Shown here: positions 1-6,869 of the stretch, piece by piece
Position numbering within the stretch: the stretch's first letter is position 1
Layout of the letters: every line of letters begins with the position of its first letter
Assembly (NCBI RefSeq): GCF_017695975.1
Contig: NZ_JAAORN010000001.1
Location: 868,001-932,000 of the forward strand
Direction of reading: 5' to 3'
From: Prochlorococcus marinus CUG1417
GTDB taxonomy: Bacteria > Cyanobacteriota > Cyanobacteriia > PCC-6307 > Cyanobiaceae
Length of the DNA stretch: 64,000 bases
Notes under the pieces: model-generated
What the model was told of the DNA's origin: nothing
Database searches by the model: none
The model's input: the letters and a program-made list of their open reading frames with translations, nothing else
Made by a program: the position numbers and the translations under genes

Positions 1-197
1 TTGTTTGTATAAAAACTATAATTTGTCATTTCCTATAATTTATCTTATTATTTTAAAATTTACTTTTAAAAAATTAAAATTTATTTATTGATAAATATAA
101 AAAACATTCAAAAAATCATCAAAAATAAAACTCTTACTGATAAGTAAAAATTTTTAGCTCACTTTCTTATAAATTCGTTTATTGTAAAAAGAAAAAA

Positions 198-368
198 ATG
201 AAAAAAAACTTTAAGAAAGATTACCTTAATAGAGATGAAGTTAATGAAATGATTGAATCAGCTTTAAGGAGACACAATAGAAGATCTACAATAATATCAA
301 GTGTACTTGGCTGGATTCTAATAGGAGGTTATTCCTTTGGACTTTTTCAAGCAGTACAAAATGTCTAA
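198..368 (+). CDS. Small single-helix membrane protein, unknown
   Basis: A 56-residue frame starts at ATG 198 and ends at TAA 366-368. The N-terminal half is charged and probably helical (lysine-rich, with a RRHNRR cluster near residues 25-30). The C-terminal half is one hydrophobic helix, roughly residues 34-52, rich in Ile, Leu and Gly. Positive charges before the helix suggest the N-terminus stays in the cytoplasm. I recognise no family. Small proteins of this layout are common in Prochlorococcus. The AT-rich 197 bases before it hold no gene I can support. Confidence 0.6.
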   Translation: MKKNFKKDYLNRDEVNEMIESALRRHNRRSTIISSVLGWILIGGYSFGLFQAVQNV

Positions 369-431
369 TTAATCTTTTTTTTAGCTCAGAACTTGCTAGA
401 TGATAAATTAATATAAGACTAAGTATTCATC

Positions 432-653
432 ATGAGGGAATATATTAAGGCAAATCTTACAGTGATAAGAAAATTTATAAAAAAACGAAAAAAGTACACA
501 TCAAAATTAAATAATGCTTCGATAATGGAAGAATTCAAGGAATGGAGCAAAGATCCATTACCTGAGTCAGAATCAATTTGGACTTTACCTGACTTGACTA
601 GAAATGAAAGACTAAAAAATTTTTGTCGCTCAATTAAAAAGGAAATAAGATAA
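432..653 (+). CDS. Small basic hypothetical protein
   Basis: This 73-residue protein has no membrane segment. It has a lysine-rich stretch near residues 14-24 and a more acidic middle. Nothing in it matches a family I know. It lies 63 bases after the preceding small gene on the same strand and converges with the small membrane protein at 655-816, with only one base between the stops. The even codon use and clean ATG start support a real gene; the function is open. Confidence 0.5.
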   Translation: MREYIKANLTVIRKFIKKRKKYTSKLNNASIMEEFKEWSKDPLPESESIWTLPDLTRNERLKNFCRSIKKEIR

Positions 654-654
654 G

Positions 655-816
655 TTATTTACTACCTAGTTGTATATGATTTACTTTTAAGTAAAAATAT
701 CCTGCAAATCCCACTAAATTTAATATGACAACGAAAATCCAGGCTCCAATTGGCTGGTTGGAATCAAATTTTTTTATTTTAACTTTATCCTTTAGTCTTT
801 CAATATATTTAGCCAT
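655..816 (-). CDS. Small single-helix membrane protein, unknown
   Basis: The minus strand encodes 53 residues from ATG at 816 to TAA at 655. The first 20 residues are basic and charged. A hydrophobic helix follows at about residues 23-43 (sequence around PIGAWIFVV), and the tail is short and polar. It is a typical N-in single-helix protein. I do not recognise the family. Its stop lies right against the stop of the plus-strand gene at 432-653. Confidence 0.55.
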   Translation of the reverse strand: MAKYIERLKDKVKIKKFDSNQPIGAWIFVVILNLVGFAGYFYLKVNHIQLGSK

Positions 817-894
817 AATTAAAATATTAAAAAGATTATTCTTAATTATAGGGATTTAAATTGTAAGGGAATCTTAAATAAAATAAAATTTCTT

Positions 895-1020
895 TTAATT
901 AGAATTTTTATTGTCAAGTCTTTTTATGGGATATTTAATTAACTCCTTTTTGAGATTTTTTAAAAGTCTATTATGATTCAGAATTGTAAATTTTCTAGTA
1001 AAGGAATAATGCCATTTCAT
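895..1020 (-). CDS. Possible small basic protein
   Basis: The minus strand holds a 41-residue frame from ATG at 1020 to TAA at 895, lying in what would otherwise be a 300-base gap. The product would be strongly basic and soluble. There is no clear ribosome binding site and no recognisable family, so this could be chance. The only other content of the 817-1119 interval is the peroxiredoxin promoter at its right end. Confidence 0.3.
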   Translation of the reverse strand: MKWHYSFTRKFTILNHNRLLKNLKKELIKYPIKRLDNKNSN

Positions 1021-1036
1021 TGAATTAAAAAAAAAC

Positions 1037-1066
1037 TTGCTAATTCATTATTAATAAAATTATAAT
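1037..1066 (+). promoter_or_regulatory. Probable sigma-70 promoter of the peroxiredoxin gene
   Basis: A perfect TATAAT lies at 1061-1066, with TTGCTA 18 bases upstream at 1037-1042. Just downstream, GGTC-ATTCA-GACC (1076-1088) is an inverted repeat close to the expected start of transcription. It could be an operator or a 5' UTR hairpin. Assignment is by sequence only. Confidence 0.55.
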
Positions 1067-1119
1067 ATTTAATACGGTCATTCAGACCATACATAATTTA
1101 AATAAGGACAAATTTTTTC

Positions 1120-1704
1120 ATGAGCTTAAGAGTTGGCCAAGAAGCACCAGACTTTAGTGCTACAGCAGTATATGATCAAGAGTTTAAGGAGATTACACTT
1201 TCAGGTCTAAGAGGTAAATGGGTTGTTCTATTTTTTTACCCACTAGATTTTACTTTTGTATGTCCTACTGAAATCACTGCATTTAGTGATAGATACCAAG
1301 ATTTCTCAGCACTTAATACGGAAATACTTGGGGTATCAGTTGATAGCAAACACTGTCATTTAGCTTGGATACAAACCCCAAGAAATGAAGGTGGAATAGG
1401 TGATATTAACTATCCGTTAGTTTCTGACTTAAAAAGAGAAATCTGCCAAGCGTACAATGTCCTTAATGATGATGGAGAGGCCGATAGAGGTTTATTTCTT
1501 ATCAATCCTGAAGGAGTAGTTATGCATACGACTGTTAACAAGGCTCCTGTAGGTAGAAATGTTGATGAAACACTAAGGATTCTTCAAGGTTATCAATACG
1601 TTGCAGCGAACCCAGATGAAGTATGTCCAGCAAACTGGACCCCCGGAGAGAAAACAATGTTAGAGGATCCCAAAGGTAGCAAGGAATATTTTTCTGCGCT
1701 ATAG
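1120..1704 (+). CDS. Typical 2-Cys peroxiredoxin
   Basis: The product reduces hydrogen peroxide and organic peroxides at the expense of thioredoxin, in the cytoplasm. The peroxidatic cysteine is C48 in the FVCPTE motif. The resolving cysteine is C169 in EVCPANW. The GGIG motif (91-94) and the C-terminal YF (190-191) are the two marks of sensitive, easily over-oxidised eukaryotic-type peroxiredoxins. The length of 194 residues is normal. The ATG at 1120 follows an AAGGA at about 1106-1110. The promoter is visible at 1037-1066. The gene is monocistronic and converges on the gene at 1719-2471. Confidence 0.95.
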   Translation: MSLRVGQEAPDFSATAVYDQEFKEITLSGLRGKWVVLFFYPLDFTFVCPTEITAFSDRYQDFSALNTEILGVSVDSKHCHLAWIQTPRNEGGIGDINYPLVSDLKREICQAYNVLNDDGEADRGLFLINPEGVVMHTTVNKAPVGRNVDETLRILQGYQYVAANPDEVCPANWTPGEKTMLEDPKGSKEYFSAL

Positions 1705-1718
1705 AAGGTTTAAAAATT

Positions 1719-2471
1719 TTAAGTAAGTATTGAGTAGTAAATAATTATAAAAAAATAAAAAATAAACATATTCAAAAAGGGGATGATATCCCTTTTTTGA
1801 GGTTTGGGTACGATCCAATCACTTAAATTAGTTTTATATGATATGAAGGACCACGTATAAAAAGAAATTTCTATGGAGACTAAGATAAAAAGATTAATTA
1901 AATTTAAGTCATTTAAACCAAAATATCTATAAATATGAAACTGATCATCAACACTAATATTATTTATTTGAAGATGCCAAAGATAGAGAGAAATCAAAAT
2001 AAAATTTACCAATATTATTTTCTTTAACAGAAACCTAGATTTCTTAAAAATTAATAAAATAGAAATTAAAAATATGAAAAAACTTAACTGTGGAATATCC
2101 TGTTTTGGTATATTAATTCCATCAAGAAATAAATTAAATATAAGATCAAAATTTATATATATATAATCAGCTATAAAGTAAGAAAGAAATATTAAATTTA
2201 TTGCTACTAAGAATAATAATCTTTTTCCTAAAATTATTTTTTCACTATGAATTTTATCCTTATTAAAATTATAGTATGTATAGTTTTTTAAAGAGTTTAA
2301 ACACACTATAGATGGACATATTGCTCCACTCAAATAGTAAAGTATCGAATAAAAGGAAATATCATTAATATTGAATGAATACAAATTAAACCATTGTTTT
2401 TGTACAAATGGAAGAATAAGTAAAAATAAAAATGTAACTAATAACTTCGTTGTATTATTTTTAATTATCAA
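1719..2471 (-). CDS. Multi-helix membrane protein, unknown
   Basis: The 250-residue product is very hydrophobic, with about six or seven likely membrane helices, starting with one at residues 10-25. Loops are short and lysine-rich. I see no transport or enzyme motif and do not recognise the family. It begins 33 bases after the stop of the FtsH-like gene on the same strand, so the two are probably co-transcribed. The partnership suggests, but does not prove, a shared job in the membrane. Base composition is even more AT-rich than its neighbour's. Confidence 0.7.
   Translation of the reverse strand: MIIKNNTTKLLVTFLFLLILPFVQKQWFNLYSFNINDISFYSILYYLSGAICPSIVCLNSLKNYTYYNFNKDKIHSEKIILGKRLLFLVAINLIFLSYFIADYIYINFDLIFNLFLDGINIPKQDIPQLSFFIFLISILLIFKKSRFLLKKIILVNFILISLYLWHLQINNISVDDQFHIYRYFGLNDLNLINLFILVSIEISFYTWSFISYKTNLSDWIVPKPQKRDIIPFLNMFIFYFFIIIYYSILT
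1772..1800 (+). terminator. Probable terminator of the peroxiredoxin gene, inside the opposite gene
   Basis: A stem of TCAAAAAGGG paired with CCCTTTTTTGA around a short AT loop ends in a T run on the plus strand. It lies about 70 bases past the peroxiredoxin stop. The position is inside the last codons of the convergent minus-strand gene, so one stretch serves as coding sequence and probably as terminator. Confidence 0.45.
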
Positions 2472-2504
2472 GAAAATATTTTTTTTTAATTTAAAACAAA
2501 TAAA

Positions 2505-4259
2505 TCAAACTTTCAACAATTTAGAAGTTGTTAATTTAAAAACTTTTTTATCTATAGTTTCTTGAATTAGAAGTATATCAACTAATTTATCTAATAAGAC
2601 TCTATTTTTTTTCAATATTTTTATTGAATTATTTAATGAAATTTTTGAAATATTTATGATTTCATTATCTATTCTAGAACTAGTATTTTCTGCTATGAGA
2701 GGCTTTCTTCTAAATAATCCATCTCCTAAATACATTTCATTATTATCAGATTCCATTGAAATTGGACCAATAATTGAGAATCCATATTTTGTTACCATTT
2801 CCCTTACGATATTTGTCGCATAAGAGATATCATTTAATGAGCATTGTGTAATTTCACTTTCACCAAAAACTATCGTTTCTGCCGCTCTTCCAGCTAAAGC
2901 AATTTCAATTTTTGAAAATAAAAATTTTTTTGAAATCAAGCCACTAGAAATTACATCTTCGTCAGGGCATATTTTTGTATATCCCCCTAAAGATCCAGAT
3001 CTAGGTAAGATCGTAATTTTATCAACTGATTCGATTCCATTTCTCACAGCAGATACAATAGCTCTACCTACCTCGTTATAAGCAATAATTTTTTTCATAT
3101 TTGGAGAAGTTATTAATGAACTTCTCAGGCCGATGGTAATTTTATCAAGAGCATTTTCTATATGAAGATCACTGATCAATTTAGATTCATCTCTTGCACA
3201 GTGAATAGCACTCTCATTCATCAAATTTGCAAGATCTGCTCCCGAAAATCCAACTGTCCTAGAAGCCCAATATCCTAAGTCAACTTCGCCTGAAAGTGGT
3301 TTGGAAAGTGAGTGAACTGAAAGAATTTTTTTTCTTCCATCTAAATCTGGAAGCATTACTTCAATTTTTCTATCAAATCTACCTGGTCTTAATAATGCTG
3401 CATCTAAAATATCTGGTCTATTTGTTGCTGCCAAAACAATAATCCCAGAATTATCAGCAAAACCATCTAATTCAGTTAAAAGCTGATTAAGGGTTTGTTC
3501 TCTTTCATCATTTCCTCCTCCGATCCCAGAACCTCTTTGCCTTCCTATAGAATCAATTTCATCAATGAAAATTATACAGGGAGATTTTTCCTTAGCCTTA
3601 GAAAAAAGATCGCGAACTCGGCTTGCACCAACACCAACAAAAAGTTCAACAAACTCTGATGCCGATATTGAGAGAAAAGGCACTCCTGATTCACCAGCAA
3701 TTGCTTTAGCCAATAAAGTTTTACCTGTTCCTGGTGGGCCAATTAAAAGAACTCCCTTAGGAACTTTTGCTCCAAGACTTTCAAATTTCTTTGGTTCTTT
3801 CAAAAATGTTATTACCTCTTTTAATTCCTCAGCGGCTTCAGGGACACCAGCTACATCATCGAATCGCGTTTCTACATCATCAATAGTTACAAATTTAGCT
3901 TGATTTTTGGTAAAACCAAAGGCTCTGGAAGCCAATTTTGATGTACTCCTCAATATTAAAACTACAGCTAATATAAAAATCAGGAAAAGGCTTATTGAAG
4001 CAAATGAATTTGCAGCTGAGGCTTCTTTTCTACTATTGTTAATAGTTAGATCCACCTTGTTTTCAGTAGCCTTTTCAAGGATTAATTGATCGTTGTAAAG
4101 GATAGGTATTTTAAATTTATCGCCATTTTTATATAGAACATCAATTTCTCTCTGCCTAGGATAGAAAAATATTGATTCTATTTTCCCCGTCTCTATATCT
4201 TTTAGAAGATCCGAATAACTTGATTTAGAATCTGAATATGAGAATTTTGATCTAAACAC
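2505..4259 (-). CDS. FtsH-like AAA protein with a destroyed protease zinc site
   Basis: FtsH is normally a membrane-bound hexameric AAA protease. Here the ATPase half is intact: Walker A GPPGTGKT at 174-181, Walker B IIFIDEID at 229-236, and the second region of homology with RPGRFD near 291-296. The protease half aligns along its whole length, but the zinc motif HEAGH reads NEVGR at 395-399 (bases 3063-3077), so both histidine ligands are gone. The distal Asp ligand remains at about D477 (LNDIS). The N-terminal region resembles the FtsH periplasmic domain, and a single membrane helix lies at about 88-104; the usual first helix is missing. The start is GTG at 4257-4259, with an in-frame stop three codons upstream. 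Such inactive relatives are called FtsHi in plastids. It probably works as an unfoldase, a chaperone or a regulator of true FtsH. Confidence 0.93.
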   Translation of the reverse strand: MFRSKFSYSDSKSSYSDLLKDIETGKIESIFFYPRQREIDVLYKNGDKFKIPILYNDQLILEKATENKVDLTINNSRKEASAANSFASISLFLIFILAVVLILRSTSKLASRAFGFTKNQAKFVTIDDVETRFDDVAGVPEAAEELKEVITFLKEPKKFESLGAKVPKGVLLIGPPGTGKTLLAKAIAGESGVPFLSISASEFVELFVGVGASRVRDLFSKAKEKSPCIIFIDEIDSIGRQRGSGIGGGNDEREQTLNQLLTELDGFADNSGIIVLAATNRPDILDAALLRPGRFDRKIEVMLPDLDGRKKILSVHSLSKPLSGEVDLGYWASRTVGFSGADLANLMNESAIHCARDESKLISDLHIENALDKITIGLRSSLITSPNMKKIIAYNEVGRAIVSAVRNGIESVDKITILPRSGSLGGYTKICPDEDVISSGLISKKFLFSKIEIALAGRAAETIVFGESEITQCSLNDISYATNIVREMVTKYGFSIIGPISMESDNNEMYLGDGLFRRKPLIAENTSSRIDNEIINISKISLNNSIKILKKNRVLLDKLVDILLIQETIDKKVFKLTTSKLLKV

Positions 4260-4390
4260 TAATCTTTACAAGTGATTAATAAAGCATATATGCTTATTTA
4301 AAAAATTGACGTATATAAACAAAATATACTCAAAAGTTTTGGAGATAACCAGTTAAAGGTTATATTATTATATGGAAATAAAAAAACAGA

Positions 4391-4561
4391 ATGGCTGTAC
4401 CAAAGAAGAAAAAATCAAAGAGCAAAAGGAACCAAAGGCACGCTGTTTGGAAAGGGAAAGCAGCAATAGCAGCTCAAAAAGCTATATCTTTAGGCAAATC
4501 AGTTTTAACTGGAAAAGCTCAAGGATTTGTTTATCCTATTGAAGAAGAAGAAGAAGAATAG
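4391..4561 (+). CDS. rpmF: 50S ribosomal protein L32
   Basis: The 56-residue protein starts [11 protein letters not shown], the signature of L32, followed by the RNQRHAVW segment. It is a small basic component of the large ribosomal subunit. Like chloroplast and cyanobacterial L32, it lacks the zinc-binding cysteine pairs. The tail is an unusual run of glutamates encoded by GAA repeats. The gene is transcribed away from the FtsH-like gene and converges with the Ycf20-like gene. Confidence 0.95.
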   Translation: MAVPKKKKSKSKRNQRHAVWKGKAAIAAQKAISLGKSVLTGKAQGFVYPIEEEEEE

Positions 4562-4564
4562 CTT

Positions 4565-4891
4565 TTAAGATCCCAATTTAAATGCTTCAAGTATAACGGC
4601 ATAAATTGCACCAATTCTTAATTTATCAACTACGGTCCATAGATAATAAAATTTTGAACTTGCGGAAGGTTTAATTCTTATAATGATTTCAATAAAAATG
4701 ATAATTATTGGAACCATAATTAACTCATTTTTACCTTCAGATATAAATTTTGTTAGAAAATTGGCAAACAAAAAATAACCTATCAAAACAGAAATTAGAC
4801 CAATAGATTTTTTCCTCCAAGTATCACTTAGAAACCCAAAAAATAAATTATTTAACTGATAGATGATTCTCGAAAAATTAGTTTTTTGCAT
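4565..4891 (-). CDS. Ycf20-like membrane protein (DUF565)
   Basis: The protein of 108 residues has the Ycf20 layout: an N-terminal RIIYQLNNL segment, a WRKKS turn, then three hydrophobic stretches, the middle one containing a conserved Glu (IEIIIRI). Ycf20 relatives in algae and plants are linked to non-photochemical quenching, but their molecular role is not settled. The gene overlaps the end of the upstream HAD gene by 14 bases, which implies co-transcription. Confidence 0.75.
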   Translation of the reverse strand: MQKTNFSRIIYQLNNLFFGFLSDTWRKKSIGLISVLIGYFLFANFLTKFISEGKNELIMVPIIIIFIEIIIRIKPSASSKFYYLWTVVDKLRIGAIYAVILEAFKLGS

Positions 4892-5642
4892 TACTAAAAG
4901 ACACTAAATAATCACTTAGAAAGCTAAAGTCAACATATGATTTTTTTAGTTTAGGACCTTTAATTACATTTGCCACATTATTCTCGTCACCAAGACTGTC
5001 TAGAATACAATCTAATTTAATATTTTTTTCAAGAACAACTGGGATATTTGAAGGAACAAAAATTGTGGGTAAGTTAGCTGCCAAGGAAGATTTTAATCCT
5101 GGGTTGGAGTCTTCGAAAACAATTGAGTTATTTTTGTTTATACCACTTAATTGAATTGCCTTTAAATAAGGAAATGGATTTGGTTTCTTTAATTCAACGT
5201 CTTCACTTGAAATAATGAACTCAAAAGGATTGAAGCCATGAAAAAGGTATTCAACAAGAAGATCAACTTGATTTCTTGAACTTGAAGTAACAATAAATTG
5301 TCTTACTTTTTTTCTATGTAATTCATTTATTAATCTAAAAACACCAGTTTTGAAACTAACACAATTTTTTTTTATAATTTCTAAATAATGAAACTGCTTT
5401 GTTTCATGAATCTTGAGAATTAAATCTTCTGAGAAATCATAATTATTCGATTTAGCGTAATAAGCAATCCTATTTTTACCCCCATTTATCTTCAAAAGTT
5501 TTATGTATTTATTTGTATCCCAATTCCAATTAATACCAAGATCATTGAAAGCATTATTAAAAGCAGGTAAATGTGCCTCTAATTCAGTATTTGCGATGGT
5601 ACCATCTAAATCCCAATAAACCCCCTCAAGATAAGTCACCAA
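4878..5642 (-). CDS. HAD-family phosphatase, CbbY-like
   Basis: This is a 254-residue soluble hydrolase of the haloacid dehalogenase superfamily. Motif I is YWDLDGT near residues 9-15, motif II is the VTSSS segment, motif III is the Lys in KKPNPFPY, and motif IV is the acidic IVFEDSNPG. The cap inserted after motif I is helical, as in CbbY and beta-phosphoglucomutase. The substrate is probably a sugar phosphate, but cannot be told from sequence. It leads a two-gene unit with the Ycf20-like gene. Confidence 0.85.
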   Translation of the reverse strand: MVTYLEGVYWDLDGTIANTELEAHLPAFNNAFNDLGINWNWDTNKYIKLLKINGGKNRIAYYAKSNNYDFSEDLILKIHETKQFHYLEIIKKNCVSFKTGVFRLINELHRKKVRQFIVTSSSRNQVDLLVEYLFHGFNPFEFIISSEDVELKKPNPFPYLKAIQLSGINKNNSIVFEDSNPGLKSSLAANLPTIFVPSNIPVVLEKNIKLDCILDSLGDENNVANVIKGPKLKKSYVDFSFLSDYLVSFSNAKN

Positions 5643-5654
5643 AAAGAATTACTT

Positions 5655-5732
5655 TTATTTACGGTAAAATACAAGAGCAATTATTGCTGGTCCTGCTAAC
5701 GCAACTACAGCCAAAGGAATAAGTGTTGCCAT
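5655..5732 (-). CDS. Tiny membrane protein, possibly a Psb30/Ycf12-like photosystem subunit
   Basis: A 25-residue peptide is encoded from ATG at 5732 to TAA at 5655. It is one hydrophobic helix (LIPLAVVALAGPAIIALVF) ending in a short basic tail YRK. The LAGPAIIAL core resembles Psb30/Ycf12 of photosystem II, but the peptide is shorter than usual and lacks the GNL end, so the name is tentative. Very small photosystem subunits are expected in cyanobacteria. It lies 12 bases upstream of the HAD gene, on the same strand. Confidence 0.5.
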   Translation of the reverse strand: MATLIPLAVVALAGPAIIALVFYRK

Positions 5733-5814
5733 GATAAATGAATATGTTTTGTGATACTATTTTTACAAATAAATGACGAAACTGTACTGATACGTTACAA
5801 GATTGAATTAAATT

Positions 5815-6162
5815 ATGAAATCATGGACATGTATAGAAAATTGCGGAGCTTGTTGTAAATTCGAATTGAATGAAAGAAGTGATTTGACTGACAAACTGAA
5901 CAAAGAAGATATAGCTTTGATAAATTCGATGACTGCTAAAGACGGTTGGTGTAAAAACCTAGACAGAGAAAATAAGAAATGCTTAATTTATGAAACCAGA
6001 CCACATTTTTGCCGGGTAAGTGAATTTTCAACTGCATTTAAAGGATATTTGAAATCTGGTGATAAATTTTTAATAGATTGCTGCAAACAACATATTTCAT
6101 CAAATTATGGATATCAAAGTAAAGAGATGAAAACTTATAAAATTGCTGTTTCAGAAAAATGA
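5815..6162 (+). CDS. YkgJ-family cysteine-cluster protein
   Basis: The 115-residue product carries the YkgJ arrangement: an N-terminal CIENCGACC cluster (residues 6-14), a central cysteine before LIYETRP and FCR, and a CC pair near the end. The family probably binds zinc or an iron-sulfur cluster; its role is unknown. Its last codon overlaps the start of the following UPF0016 half-gene by ATGA (6159-6162), so the three genes are translationally linked. A metal-related function is consistent with that neighbourhood. Confidence 0.85.
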   Translation: MKSWTCIENCGACCKFELNERSDLTDKLNKEDIALINSMTAKDGWCKNLDRENKKCLIYETRPHFCRVSEFSTAFKGYLKSGDKFLIDCCKQHISSNYGYQSKEMKTYKIAVSEK

Positions 6163-6485
6163 ATAGTAAATTAGAAAAAAAAGAAAACAATATAGAAAAA
6201 AGTTTTTTTTCTATATTCATAACGACTTTTACAACAATTTTTATTGCTGAACTTGGCGATAAAACTCAGATAGCAACATTAATGCTTTCTGCTGAATCCG
6301 GCAGGCCAATAATTGTTTTTCTTGGAAGTTCTCTAGCATTAATAAGCTCTAGCATAGTTGGGGTTCTTATTGGTAAATGGGTATCAAAAAAAATATCTCC
6401 TAGCAAATTTGCTTTATCTACTGGTGCTTTAATGATATTGATAAGTATATTTTTAGCATATGAAACTTTCAAAAATTATTTTTAA
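6159..6485 (+). CDS. Half-size UPF0016/GDT1-family cation transporter, first half
   Basis: The protein of 108 residues has three likely helices and one copy of the family motif AELGDKTQIATL near residues 30-41. Full UPF0016 proteins, such as yeast Gdt1 and cyanobacterial Mnx, have two such halves and move Mn2+ or Ca2+. The next gene supplies the other half. The N-terminus adds a charged stretch of about 17 residues before the first helix. By inference the two form a heterodimeric manganese exporter. Confidence 0.85.
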   Translation: MNSKLEKKENNIEKSFFSIFITTFTTIFIAELGDKTQIATLMLSAESGRPIIVFLGSSLALISSSIVGVLIGKWVSKKISPSKFALSTGALMILISIFLAYETFKNYF

Positions 6486-6797
6486 ATGGTTTTAAGTTTA
6501 TTACTATCAACATTTCTAACAGTTTTCATAGCTGAATTAGGTGACAAAACTCAACTAGCTACTTTAACTATAAGCGGCACTTCAAATAAACCATTAGCAG
6601 TTTTTCTAGGATCATCTTCAGCACTTGTTTTTGCGAGTTTACTAGGAGCTTTAACAGGCGGTTCTATTTCAAGTTTTTTACCCGAAGTAGTTCTTAAGTC
6701 AATAGCCTCCATTACATTTTTCATCATAGGTATAAGGCTTTTCATCAACTCTTTCTCCATCGAAAAAGAAGAAAAAGAAGAGAAAAAAAATAATTAG
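6486..6797 (+). CDS. Half-size UPF0016/GDT1-family cation transporter, second half
   Basis: This begins on the base after the stop of the first half-gene. Its 103 residues hold three helices, with the motif AELGDKTQLATL near residues 16-27. The tail is highly charged (KEEKEEKKNN). Both halves keep the acidic and Lys residues of the ExGDKT motif expected to line the ion path. The zero-base spacing suggests equal synthesis of two subunits. Confidence 0.85.
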   Translation: MVLSLLLSTFLTVFIAELGDKTQLATLTISGTSNKPLAVFLGSSSALVFASLLGALTGGSISSFLPEVVLKSIASITFFIIGIRLFINSFSIEKEEKEEKKNN

Positions 6798-6869
6798 TTT
6801 TAAGCTTGGATAATAAGGTGTAATAATGAAGTGTATACCACTAATTAATTAAATAATTTCATTTAGATC

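Noticed and set aside
2371-2565. Plus-strand frame between the FtsH-like gene and the membrane gene
   Set aside because: It overlaps both minus-strand genes and is very low in complexity.
3565-3903. Open frame on the plus strand inside the FtsH-like gene
   Set aside because: It is a shadow of the opposite coding strand and lacks any family pattern.
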